From assembly GCA_947459635.1 (NCBI GenBank), contig CANHEA010000017.1, positions 1 through 40,403 of the forward strand: DNA of 40,403 bases, given 5' to 3'. The translations under genes and the position numbers were made by a program. Source of the DNA: Flavobacteriaceae bacterium (lineage in GTDB: Bacteria > Bacteroidota > Bacteroidia > Flavobacteriales > Flavobacteriaceae). The notes below the pieces were generated by a model, which was not told the origin of the DNA, did no database searches, and saw only the letters and a program-made list of their open reading frames with translations. Positions 33,561 through 40,403 of this stretch are shown piece after piece. Position 1 is the stretch's first letter, and the number at the start of each line of letters is the position of its first letter.

Positions 33561-35408
33561 ATGTGTGGAATTGTCGGTTATATCGGATTTAGAGAAGCCT
33601 ATCCTATTATTATAAAAGGATTAAAGAGATTAGAATACAGAGGCTATGATAGCGCTGGAATTATGCTTTATGATGGCGCTAATTTGAACGTTTCGAAAAC
33701 AAAAGGTAAAGTTTCGGATCTGGAAGAAAAATCTCTAAAAGAAAAAACTACGCTAGGAAATATTGGGATGGGGCATACGCGATGGGCAACACATGGTGTT
33801 CCTAACGATGTGAATTCACACCCTCATTTATCCAATTCTGGAGATCTTGCCATTATTCATAATGGAATTATTGAGAATTACGAACCGCTGAAAAAGGAGT
33901 TAATCAAAAGAGGCTATACCTTCAAATCTGACACGGATACTGAAGTATTGGTAAATCTTATTGAAGAAGTTCAAATCAAAGAGAATTTAAAACTTGGAAA
34001 AGCTGTACAAGTTGCGCTTAACCAGGTTGTGGGTGCTTACGCTATTTGTGTTTTTGATAAAAAGAACCCAGACGAAATTATAGTCGCTCGATTAGGTAGC
34101 CCTTTAGCCATAGGTGTTGGTAATGATGAATTCTTTATTGCGTCAGATGCCTCTCCGTTTATTGAATATACTTCAAATGCTATTTATTTAGAGGATGAAG
34201 AAATGGCCATCGTGCGCTTGAATAAGCCATTGAAAATCAGAAAAATTAAAGACGATACCATTGTAGATCCTTATGTTCAGGAATTGCAAATGAACTTAGA
34301 GCAAATTGAAAAAGGCGGCTACGATCATTTTATGTTGAAAGAGATTTACGAACAACCAAGTGTAATTAAAGATACTTATAGAGGACGTTTGCATGCCAAT
34401 CAAGGAGTAATTCAAATGGCTGGTGTTGAAGACAATTTAGAGAAATTTCTGAACGCACAACGTATTCTTATTATTGCATGTGGAACATCATGGCATGCCG
34501 GATTAGTTGCGGAATATATTATTGAAGAGTTTGCTCGTATTCCTGTGGAAGTAGAGTATGCGTCGGAGTTTAGATATCGAAATCCGATTATTAATAAAGG
34601 CGATGTCGTGATTGCTATCTCACAATCTGGAGAAACGGCAGATTCTTTAGCAGCAATTAAGCTGGCGAAGGAAAGGGGTGCTTTTGTGTTTGGTGTATGT
34701 AACGTGGTTGGATCGTCCATTTCTAGAGAGACACATGCCGGAGCTTATACGCACGCTGGACCAGAAATTGGAGTAGCCTCGACCAAAGCGTTTACCACCC
34801 AAATTACAGTTCTAACCATGATTGCTTTGCGTTTGGCAAAAGCGAAAGGAACACTTTCTAATTCAGACTTCCATAGATACCTGCAAGAATTGGAACTTAT
34901 CCCAGAAAAGGTAAAAGAAGCTTTGGAAACCAATGACAAGGCAAAAGAAATCGCTGCTAAGTTTAAAGACGCTACCAATTGTTTGTATTTGGGTAGAGGA
35001 TATAATTTTCCTGTGGCGTTGGAAGGAGCCTTAAAGTTAAAAGAAATTTCATATATTCATGCAGAAGGATATCCGGCAGCAGAGATGAAGCACGGACCAA
35101 TCGCATTGATTGATGAACAAATGCCAGTAGTAGTAATTGCACCAAAACAAGGGCATTACGACAAAGTGGTAAGTAATATCCAAGAGATTAAATCTAGAAG
35201 TGGGAAAATTATTGCGGTGGTTACAAAAGGTGACGTTCAAGTTCGGGACCTAGCGGACTATGTTATAGAAGTACCGGAAACTTCAGATGCTTTATCTCCA
35301 TTACTAACCACAATTCCGCTTCAATTATTGTCATATCACATTGCAGTAATGAGAGGTTGTAACGTAGACCAACCGAGAAATCTAGCAAAGTCGGTAACTG
35401 TGGAATAA
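33561..35408 (+). CDS. glmS: Glutamine-fructose-6-phosphate aminotransferase (isomerizing)
   Basis: 615 residues, full length. The N-terminal glutaminase domain begins MCGIVGYIG with Cys2 as nucleophile; RLEYRGYDSAG, HTRWATHG and SDTDTEVLVNL follow. The C-terminal isomerase has two SIS domains (IACGTSWHAGL, SQSGETADS, EIGVASTKAFT), a LKLKEISYIHAEGYPAAEMKHGP-type segment, and the final DQPRNLAKSVTVE. Reaction: fructose-6-phosphate + glutamine to glucosamine-6-phosphate + glutamate, the entry to peptidoglycan and LPS amino sugars. It begins 3 bp after the DUF4270 gene and ends at a terminator. I see no glmS ribozyme upstream, as expected outside Firmicutes. Confidence 0.98.
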   Translation: MCGIVGYIGFREAYPIIIKGLKRLEYRGYDSAGIMLYDGANLNVSKTKGKVSDLEEKSLKEKTTLGNIGMGHTRWATHGVPNDVNSHPHLSNSGDLAIIHNGIIENYEPLKKELIKRGYTFKSDTDTEVLVNLIEEVQIKENLKLGKAVQVALNQVVGAYAICVFDKKNPDEIIVARLGSPLAIGVGNDEFFIASDASPFIEYTSNAIYLEDEEMAIVRLNKPLKIRKIKDDTIVDPYVQELQMNLEQIEKGGYDHFMLKEIYEQPSVIKDTYRGRLHANQGVIQMAGVEDNLEKFLNAQRILIIACGTSWHAGLVAEYIIEEFARIPVEVEYASEFRYRNPIINKGDVVIAISQSGETADSLAAIKLAKERGAFVFGVCNVVGSSISRETHAGAYTHAGPEIGVASTKAFTTQITVLTMIALRLAKAKGTLSNSDFHRYLQELELIPEKVKEALETNDKAKEIAAKFKDATNCLYLGRGYNFPVALEGALKLKEISYIHAEGYPAAEMKHGPIALIDEQMPVVVIAPKQGHYDKVVSNIQEIKSRSGKIIAVVTKGDVQVRDLADYVIEVPETSDALSPLLTTIPLQLLSYHIAVMRGCNVDQPRNLAKSVTVE

Positions 35409-35428
35409 AAGTTATCAACAAAAATTTT

Positions 35429-35457
35429 AAAAAGCGAGTGTAATTCTCGCTTTTTTT
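35429..35457 (+). terminator. Terminator of the glmS operon
   Basis: Stem AAAGCGAG (35431-35438) with CTCGCTTT (35446-35453), 7-base loop, followed by T's. It lies 22 bases after the glmS stop. Confidence 0.92.
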
Positions 35458-35632
35458 ATGGCTAATTATCTCATTCATATTGTGATTTATTCAAATATAG
35501 GTCGCTTTTGTAGGTGCGCATAATATTTTTTTTACAAATTTTGCTTGACCGTTAAGAAAATCTTAAAAAGAAATGTTTTTCGCTATATTGTTAGTAAGAT
35601 AGAATAGTGGTTGAGAATAGTGAAATTATCAC

Positions 35633-35663
35633 TTGGGTTTTTTACGAATGTTGAAAATATTTG
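35633..35663 (+). promoter_or_regulatory. Probable promoter of the TonB-receptor gene
   Basis: TTG (35633-35635), 20 bases, then AATATTTG (35656-35663), one base off TAnnTTTG. The predicted transcript would start near 35670, about 30 bases before the ATG at 35700. A short dyad, AGTGA/TCACT, lies just upstream. Confidence 0.5.
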
Positions 35664-35699
35664 TACATTGGCTTCATAAACCAACAAAATTTAAACCCA

Positions 35700-38513
35700 A
35701 TGAAATTGTACTTATTTATTATGTCATTGTTATTTTGCAGTGTTATTCAAGCGCAAAATACAGTAACAGGCTCGATTATGGACGGTATGAATCAGCCCAT
35801 TCCAGGAGCTAATGTTAGAGTTGTCGGAGAATCATCTGGAACAACCACCGATAGCGAGGGTAGTTTCAAACTGACATCCTCGGCAAATCTGCCTTTCAAA
35901 GTAGAAATTACAAGTGTAGGATTTGAAAAAAAGAATGTTTCAATTACTTCTAATAATCAAAAAGTTACAATTGTTCTTAGTGATGAAGAAACAAAATTGA
36001 ACGAAATTGTTGTTTCAGCATCGAGGACTCCCGAGCGCCTTTTGGAATCTCCAGTAACGATAGAAAGAATGGGTTTGAAAGATATCAAAGCTACAACTTC
36101 TCCCAGTTTTTATGACGGGTTAGAAAATCTTAAGGAAGTGCATATGAACACCAGTAGCATGAATTTTAAATCCATTAATACCAGAGGATTTGCTACGATT
36201 GCTAACAACAGATTCTTGCAACTTGTTGACGGAATGGACAATTCCTCACCGGCATTGAATTTTGTATTAGGAAACCTTATCGGTCTTTCGGAATTAGACG
36301 CCGCGAATGTAGAATTACTTCCGGGAGCATCTTCGGCCTTATATGGAGCAGGAGCGTTCAATGGGGTTTTATTCATGAATAGCAAAAGCCCATTTACTTC
36401 GCCAGGAATCAGTGCATATGCTAAATACGGACAAACCACGCAGGATATAGCTGGGACAAATGATTATTGGGATTTTGGAATGCGTGCAGCTCATAAGTTT
36501 AATGAATATATCGCTGGGAAAGCTAATATTACTTTGATGAAAGCTACGGAATGGATTCCGGCTGACCAGAGAAGTATATCTGGAGGCACTATCGGTCATG
36601 AAAATAACCCGAACTATGACGGACTGAATTTATACGGTGATGAAGTAACCAATTTTATTCCAAATATAGGATCAGTTAGCAGAACAGGTTATAGAGAACA
36701 AGATCTAAACGACAACAAGATTGAAAGTGTTAAAGCTGATTTTTCCCTACATTTTAAGCCATGGAAAAATGATTTTGAAATCATCATGCAACATAAAGTC
36801 GGTGTTGGAAACACGGTATATCAAGGAGCAAATAGATACCGTTTAGAGAACTTTATAATGCAACAAAGTAAGTTAGAGTTCAAGGGAAAAAATTTCTTTG
36901 TAAGAGGATATATGACTACTGAAGATGCAGGAGACTCTTATGACATGCGATTTGCCGCATGGAACGTGAATTCAGCAGCAAAAAACAACAAAAGTTGGTA
37001 CCAAGACTATGGAGAGGCTTATATTAAATCTCAAATAGGATTTGGACTAACAGGAGAGCAAGCGGCCACTTTTGCAAGAAATTTTGCAGACAACAATGTG
37101 ACGCAATTGCCTGGATTACCTCAGTTTGGTGCCAATCCTATAGGGCTAGTTCCAAGGGGATTGCCGCGTTTTCAAGTGGGAACACCAGAATATAAAAACG
37201 CACTAGCTAGAATAGTTCAAAATCCAGATTTTACCCAAGGAGCTAAATTTATAGATCAGTCGAAAATTTATCACTCGGATGCTAACTATAACTTTAAAGA
37301 TATTATTAAGGTTGCGGAGTTCCAAGTTGGAGGTTCATTTAGACAATACGTTCTAGATTCGCAAGGATCCATTTTTACGGATTATGATGCTCCAATTAAT
37401 TACAAAGAACTTGGCGCCTATGTGCAAGCGCAGAAAAAAGTACTCAATGATAGATTGAAGCTAACAGGGTCGGTTCGTTACGATAAATCAGAATTTTTCA
37501 AAGGTTTCGTTTCTCCTAGAATCTCCTTGGTTTATGCCGCTGGAGAAAAGAAAAACCATGTGTTTAGAACTTCATTCCAAACCGGTTTCAGAAACCCAAC
37601 TACGCAGGATTTGTTTATTGGATTAGATTTAGGTCCATTTGCTTTAATAGGTTCTCAAGCGGACAATCCATCGCGCTATTCAGAAACACTTGACACGAGC
37701 GACGCGGGTATAGCTGCAGGGCAACCTGCCAACGTTACATTTTCAGGACTTGATGCCTATACAAAACCGGCATTTACGGATCCTTCAATAAAATTATTTG
37801 CTATCACTCAAAACACGGCAGATTTGAAATTAGCTGCCATACCTAGTTATGTGAAACCTGAACAAGTAAAAGCATTTGAATTGGGATACAAGTCCGTATT
37901 AGACAATGGTTTGTCGATCGATATTAATGGATATTATAATATTTATAATGATTTTCTAAGCACCAGCAGATTAGTGATTCCATTTTTTGGTGTGGCGCAA
38001 GAAGGATTGCCGCTTAGCGACGTTGCCATTCAAGCGATTCGGAACAGAGATTATAGAACATTCCAAATTTATTCCAATTCAGCAACGCAAATTACTTCGC
38101 TAGGATTTGGAGCTGGAGTGTCTAAAAAAGTGTATAAAGACTTCGAATTAGGCATTAATTATAATCATGCACAATTCGAATTTGATCAAGAAAGAGACCC
38201 GTCTTTTATAGCTGGATTCAATACGCCAAAACACCGAGTGAAAGGTTCTTTTGGAAACGAAAAATTATTTAGAAATTTTGGATTTAATGTCAATGCAAGA
38301 TGGAGCAGCGAATATTTATGGCAATCTTCTTTTGCTGACGGAACAATTCCAGAAGTGACTGTTTTTGATGCACAAATAACTTACGGAATTCCAGTATTGA
38401 AATCAGTACTGAAAGTAAGCGCCTCTAATATTGGTGGTGACGACTACCTGCAGGTTATCGGAGCTGGTCGCATAGGACAACAGTATTTGGTTTCATGGAC
38501 AATAAATCCCTAA
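35700..38513 (+). CDS. TonB-dependent outer-membrane receptor with N-terminal CarboxypepD_reg-like domain
   Basis: 937 residues from the ATG at 35700. An in-frame TTG at 35661 would add 13 residues, but the ATG gives a clean signal peptide (MKLYLFIMSLLFCSVIQAQ) and sits at a good distance from the promoter. Residues about 20-105 are a carboxypeptidase-regulatory-like beta sandwich (NTVTGSIMDGMNQPIPGANV). The plug domain follows (NEIVVSASRTPERLLESPV, VDGMDNSSPALN, LLPGASSALYGAGAFNGVLF), then a 22-strand-type barrel ending in a terminal aromatic-containing strand (QQYLVSWTINP). Role: energised uptake of a bulky ligand across the outer membrane. No SusD follows; the next gene, 22 bp on, is an SGNH-type lipoprotein, so the pair probably handles one substrate together. 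Confidence 0.93.
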   Translation: MKLYLFIMSLLFCSVIQAQNTVTGSIMDGMNQPIPGANVRVVGESSGTTTDSEGSFKLTSSANLPFKVEITSVGFEKKNVSITSNNQKVTIVLSDEETKLNEIVVSASRTPERLLESPVTIERMGLKDIKATTSPSFYDGLENLKEVHMNTSSMNFKSINTRGFATIANNRFLQLVDGMDNSSPALNFVLGNLIGLSELDAANVELLPGASSALYGAGAFNGVLFMNSKSPFTSPGISAYAKYGQTTQDIAGTNDYWDFGMRAAHKFNEYIAGKANITLMKATEWIPADQRSISGGTIGHENNPNYDGLNLYGDEVTNFIPNIGSVSRTGYREQDLNDNKIESVKADFSLHFKPWKNDFEIIMQHKVGVGNTVYQGANRYRLENFIMQQSKLEFKGKNFFVRGYMTTEDAGDSYDMRFAAWNVNSAAKNNKSWYQDYGEAYIKSQIGFGLTGEQAATFARNFADNNVTQLPGLPQFGANPIGLVPRGLPRFQVGTPEYKNALARIVQNPDFTQGAKFIDQSKIYHSDANYNFKDIIKVAEFQVGGSFRQYVLDSQGSIFTDYDAPINYKELGAYVQAQKKVLNDRLKLTGSVRYDKSEFFKGFVSPRISLVYAAGEKKNHVFRTSFQTGFRNPTTQDLFIGLDLGPFALIGSQADNPSRYSETLDTSDAGIAAGQPANVTFSGLDAYTKPAFTDPSIKLFAITQNTADLKLAAIPSYVKPEQVKAFELGYKSVLDNGLSIDINGYYNIYNDFLSTSRLVIPFFGVAQEGLPLSDVAIQAIRNRDYRTFQIYSNSATQITSLGFGAGVSKKVYKDFELGINYNHAQFEFDQERDPSFIAGFNTPKHRVKGSFGNEKLFRNFGFNVNARWSSEYLWQSSFADGTIPEVTVFDAQITYGIPVLKSVLKVSASNIGGDDYLQVIGAGRIGQQYLVSWTINP

Positions 38514-38535
38514 TTACAATTAAAACTTTAGAATT

Positions 38536-40101
38536 ATGATAAAAAATATTAAATGGATACTAATTGCTTCTTTGGGAATTGTATCCTGTTCGCAAGAAGT
38601 AGAAGACACCTCCGGAATTGAACCAGAGGTAGCAGTTTCAGCAGGATCAGCAGACTTTAGTAAATATGTGGCGCTAGGCAATTCACTGACTGCCGGTTAT
38701 AGCGACGGCGCTCTGTTTAAATCAGGGCAAATGAATGCTTATCCAAAATTATTGGCAGACCAGTTTGCACTAGTAGGAGGAGGTGATTTTAAAATACCGT
38801 ATATGAATGATAATGCGGGCGGTTTACTAGCCGGTGGCTTGCAAATTCAGAGTGTAAGACTAATATTTAATGGCTCATCTCCAGTCCCTTTGCCTGGCGC
38901 TTCTCCTACCACAGACATATTGAATGTCTTAACTGGGCCTTTTAACAACATGGGAGTTCCGGGAGCTAAGAGCTTTCACTTATTAGCTCCTGCCTATGGT
39001 AACGTTGGTGGAGTTGGTAGTGGAGCTGCCAACCCATATTTTGTCAGATTTGCATCTTCAGTAAGTACGTCTGTTGTTGAAGATGCAGTTGCTCAAAATC
39101 CTACATTTTTTTCTTTATGGATTGGAAATAACGATGTGTTAAGCTATGCGACTTCAGGGGGAGTCGGTGTAAATCAAACAGGAAACATTAACCCAGCTAC
39201 GTACGGAAGTAACGACATAACAGATCCAACAGTCTTTGCAAACTCCTATTCGGCAATTGTAGATGCTATGACTGCTGGCGGAGCAAAAGGCGTTGTGGCC
39301 AATCTTCCTTATGTGAATTCGGTGCCGTTTTTTACGACAGTACCACCCAATCCTATAACAGCTGTTGCTATGCCGGCTTCAAGTGCTGCGCAATTAAATC
39401 AACTTTTCGGAGCTATTAATCAAATAACTACTGCCCTTGCTCAGCCAAACCGTTTTGTCACTTTGTTATCTGACGATGGGAATATTGCAACAGTTGAACC
39501 AAATAATCCACTATTAATTGTTGACCAAGAATTGCCAAATCTATCAGTTCAAATTGCAGCTGTATTGGAGCCGCTTTTTGGCGCAACAACAGCAGGGTTT
39601 TTAGGAAATTTATATGGACAAGCTAGACATGCTAGAAGCGTGCCGAGTGACGACAGAGATTACATATTATTAACTTCGCGTTCTCTCATTAATACCAATC
39701 AGGTTGGGGCACCCGCGCCATTTAATGTGATTGGGATTTCAAATCCAATGCAAGATAGCAACGTGCTTACGGCGAGTGAAGTTGCTGAAATTAAGACTGC
39801 AACAGACGCATATAACAGTTCAATTCGCTCTATAGCTGAAAATAAGGGTCTAGCTTTTGTTGATGCCAATGCTGTTTTAACTAAGGTAAGTAATGGCGGT
39901 ATTCTTTTTGGAACATACCATTTTACCAGTCAATTCGTGCAAGGAGGTACATTCGGTCTGGACGGAATTCACCTTACTGCAAGAGCAAATTCGTATATTG
40001 CCAACCAGTTCTTAGAAGCCATCGAGAAAACATACGGATCTACATTTAAGAAGTACAAACCGCAAGATTTTCCGTTGAGCTATCCTTCTTTTTTACCGTA
40101 A
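38536..40101 (+). CDS. SGNH/GDSL-type hydrolase lipoprotein
   Basis: 521 residues. Lipoprotein signal with Cys18 (IASLGIVSC, then SQEVED). Block I reads ALGNSLTAGYSDG (Ser50 as nucleophile, with Asn where GDSL enzymes have Asp). Block III is WIGNNDVL (Asn199), and block V is DGIHLTARAN (Asp476, His479), so the catalytic set is complete. The domain is longer than usual, with inserted Ala/Gly/Pro-rich segments between blocks. Expected at the outer membrane or cell surface as an esterase/lipase. It is 22 bp downstream of the TonB receptor and ends at a terminator. A guess is that it releases a ligand (acyl or ester) that the receptor imports. Confidence 0.87.
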   Translation: MIKNIKWILIASLGIVSCSQEVEDTSGIEPEVAVSAGSADFSKYVALGNSLTAGYSDGALFKSGQMNAYPKLLADQFALVGGGDFKIPYMNDNAGGLLAGGLQIQSVRLIFNGSSPVPLPGASPTTDILNVLTGPFNNMGVPGAKSFHLLAPAYGNVGGVGSGAANPYFVRFASSVSTSVVEDAVAQNPTFFSLWIGNNDVLSYATSGGVGVNQTGNINPATYGSNDITDPTVFANSYSAIVDAMTAGGAKGVVANLPYVNSVPFFTTVPPNPITAVAMPASSAAQLNQLFGAINQITTALAQPNRFVTLLSDDGNIATVEPNNPLLIVDQELPNLSVQIAAVLEPLFGATTAGFLGNLYGQARHARSVPSDDRDYILLTSRSLINTNQVGAPAPFNVIGISNPMQDSNVLTASEVAEIKTATDAYNSSIRSIAENKGLAFVDANAVLTKVSNGGILFGTYHFTSQFVQGGTFGLDGIHLTARANSYIANQFLEAIEKTYGSTFKKYKPQDFPLSYPSFLP

Positions 40102-40122
40102 AAAAGCAATTAGATTTTATTT

Positions 40123-40152
40123 AAAACCATCAATGAAGTTGATGGTTTTTTT
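40123..40152 (+). terminator. Terminator after the receptor/SGNH operon
   Basis: A perfect 11-bp stem, 40123-40133 with 40139-40149 (AAAACCATCAA/TTGATGGTTTT), 5-base loop, ending in a run of seven T's. It lies 21 bases after the stop. Confidence 0.92.
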
Positions 40153-40235
40153 ATTGGTTTTAAGCGACTCGTTTTAATTCAACTCTTAGAACTAAGAATA
40201 CTTCAAAAAAGGAATATTTTTTTATAAAAATAATC

Positions 40236-40265
40236 TTGATTTTATATTTTAAAAATTTATATTTG
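40236..40265 (+). promoter_or_regulatory. Promoter of atpD
   Basis: TTG (40236-40238), 19 bases, TATATTTG (40258-40265): exact agreement with the Bacteroidota consensus and the same spacing as the tRNA-Asn promoter. Transcription should start near 40272, giving a leader of about 65 bases. Confidence 0.82.
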
Positions 40266-40277
40266 CACTCGGAAAAA

Positions 40278-40296
40278 AGAGGCATTGTTTCCCTCT
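40278..40296 (+). promoter_or_regulatory. Small hairpin in the atpD leader
   Basis: AGAGG (40278-40282) pairs with CCTCT (40292-40296) around a 9-base loop, near the expected 5' end of the atpD transcript. It may stabilise the message or may be chance. Confidence 0.35.
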
Positions 40297-40338
40297 ATTT
40301 TCATAAACCTAAATAGCTATTTAATAAATACATAAGCA

Positions 40339-40403
40339 ATGTCAAAAGTAATAGGAAAAGTTGCACAAATCATTGGTCCAGTAGTGGACGTAGTTTTCAA
40401 CGG
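40339..40403 (+). CDS. atpD: ATP synthase F1 subunit beta, first 21 codons (runs off right edge)
   Basis: The visible protein is MSKVIGKVAQIIGPVVDVVF followed by Asn and a partial codon. This is the characteristic N-terminal beta-barrel strand of the F1 beta subunit (GKVAQIIGPVVDVVF). The catalytic nucleotide-binding part is outside the window. It has its own strong promoter, and the alpha subunit does not precede it. That fits the split ATP synthase genes of Bacteroidota, where atpD (with atpC) lies apart from the other subunits. Confidence 0.93.
   Translation, partial: MSKVIGKVAQIIGPVVDVVFN

Noticed and set aside
33540..33561. glmS ribozyme or riboswitch
   Set aside because: Only 3 bp separate glmS from the upstream coding sequence, and no ribozyme-like structure is present.
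35661..35699. TTG start 13 codons upstream in the TonB receptor
   Set aside because: It lies in the predicted promoter's -7 box and would put polar residues before a normal signal peptide starting at the ATG at 35700.

Overview
The window looks like chromosome of a Flavobacterium-type member of the Bacteroidota. It is AT-rich. Promoters follow the phylum pattern (TTG, about 19 bases, TAnnTTTG), and lipoproteins have Cys followed by Ser/Asp-rich stretches. There are two enzymes with C-terminal type IX secretion (T9SS) sorting domains, a giant repeat-rich surface protein, a TonB-dependent receptor and a probable ornithine-lipid synthase. It is mostly ordinary housekeeping and cell-envelope DNA. 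I see no CRISPR array, insertion sequence, prophage or defence island.

Layout. 1-2970 (minus): a small exported protein followed by a very large surface protein that runs off the left edge and ends, within the window, in near-identical 258-bp tandem repeats. 3528-5390 (plus): a secreted SGNH/sialate-esterase-like enzyme with an unusual inserted module. 5606-9844 (minus): a lipoprotein, tRNA-Asn, the site-2 protease RseP and a T9SS-secreted M1 peptidase. 10044-18910 (plus): serS, a TPR protein, a DUF4286 protein, rsmA, mgtE, proC, a hydroxyacid dehydrogenase fused to a VOC domain, a TM2 protein and a VOC protein. 18907-20724 (minus): OlsF-like double acyltransferase. 20826-22674 (plus): exonuclease III and an OmpA-type lipoprotein. 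22748-31035 (minus): a T9SS-secreted PQQ-type sugar dehydrogenase, then a tightly packed run panC-panD-flippase-like protein-alpha/beta hydrolase homologue-radA-GT51 transglycosylase. 31142-35408 (plus): a half-length GT5 protein, a DUF4270 lipoprotein and glmS. 35700-40101 (plus): a TonB-dependent receptor and an SGNH lipoprotein, then the first 65 bases of atpD.

How genes work together. panC and panD supply pantothenate for coenzyme A. glmS supplies glucosamine-6-phosphate for peptidoglycan and LPS, and the GT51 protein may polymerise peptidoglycan. rsmA matures 16S rRNA, and serS and tRNA-Asn serve translation. The secreted peptidase, sugar dehydrogenase, SGNH enzymes and receptor fit a life of degrading external polymers.

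Most unusual points: (1) two intergenic copies of a mosaic repeat whose outer and apical helices appear to change in a pairing-preserving way; (2) the dehydrogenase-VOC fusion; (3) an alpha/beta hydrolase with Asp at the nucleophile position; (4) a phage-tail-like module inside an SGNH domain; (5) an AsmA-like plus GT51 fusion; (6) high-identity tandem repeats in the giant surface protein. I did not find a clearly new multi-gene system. All family assignments were made by reading the translated sequence, without database searches.
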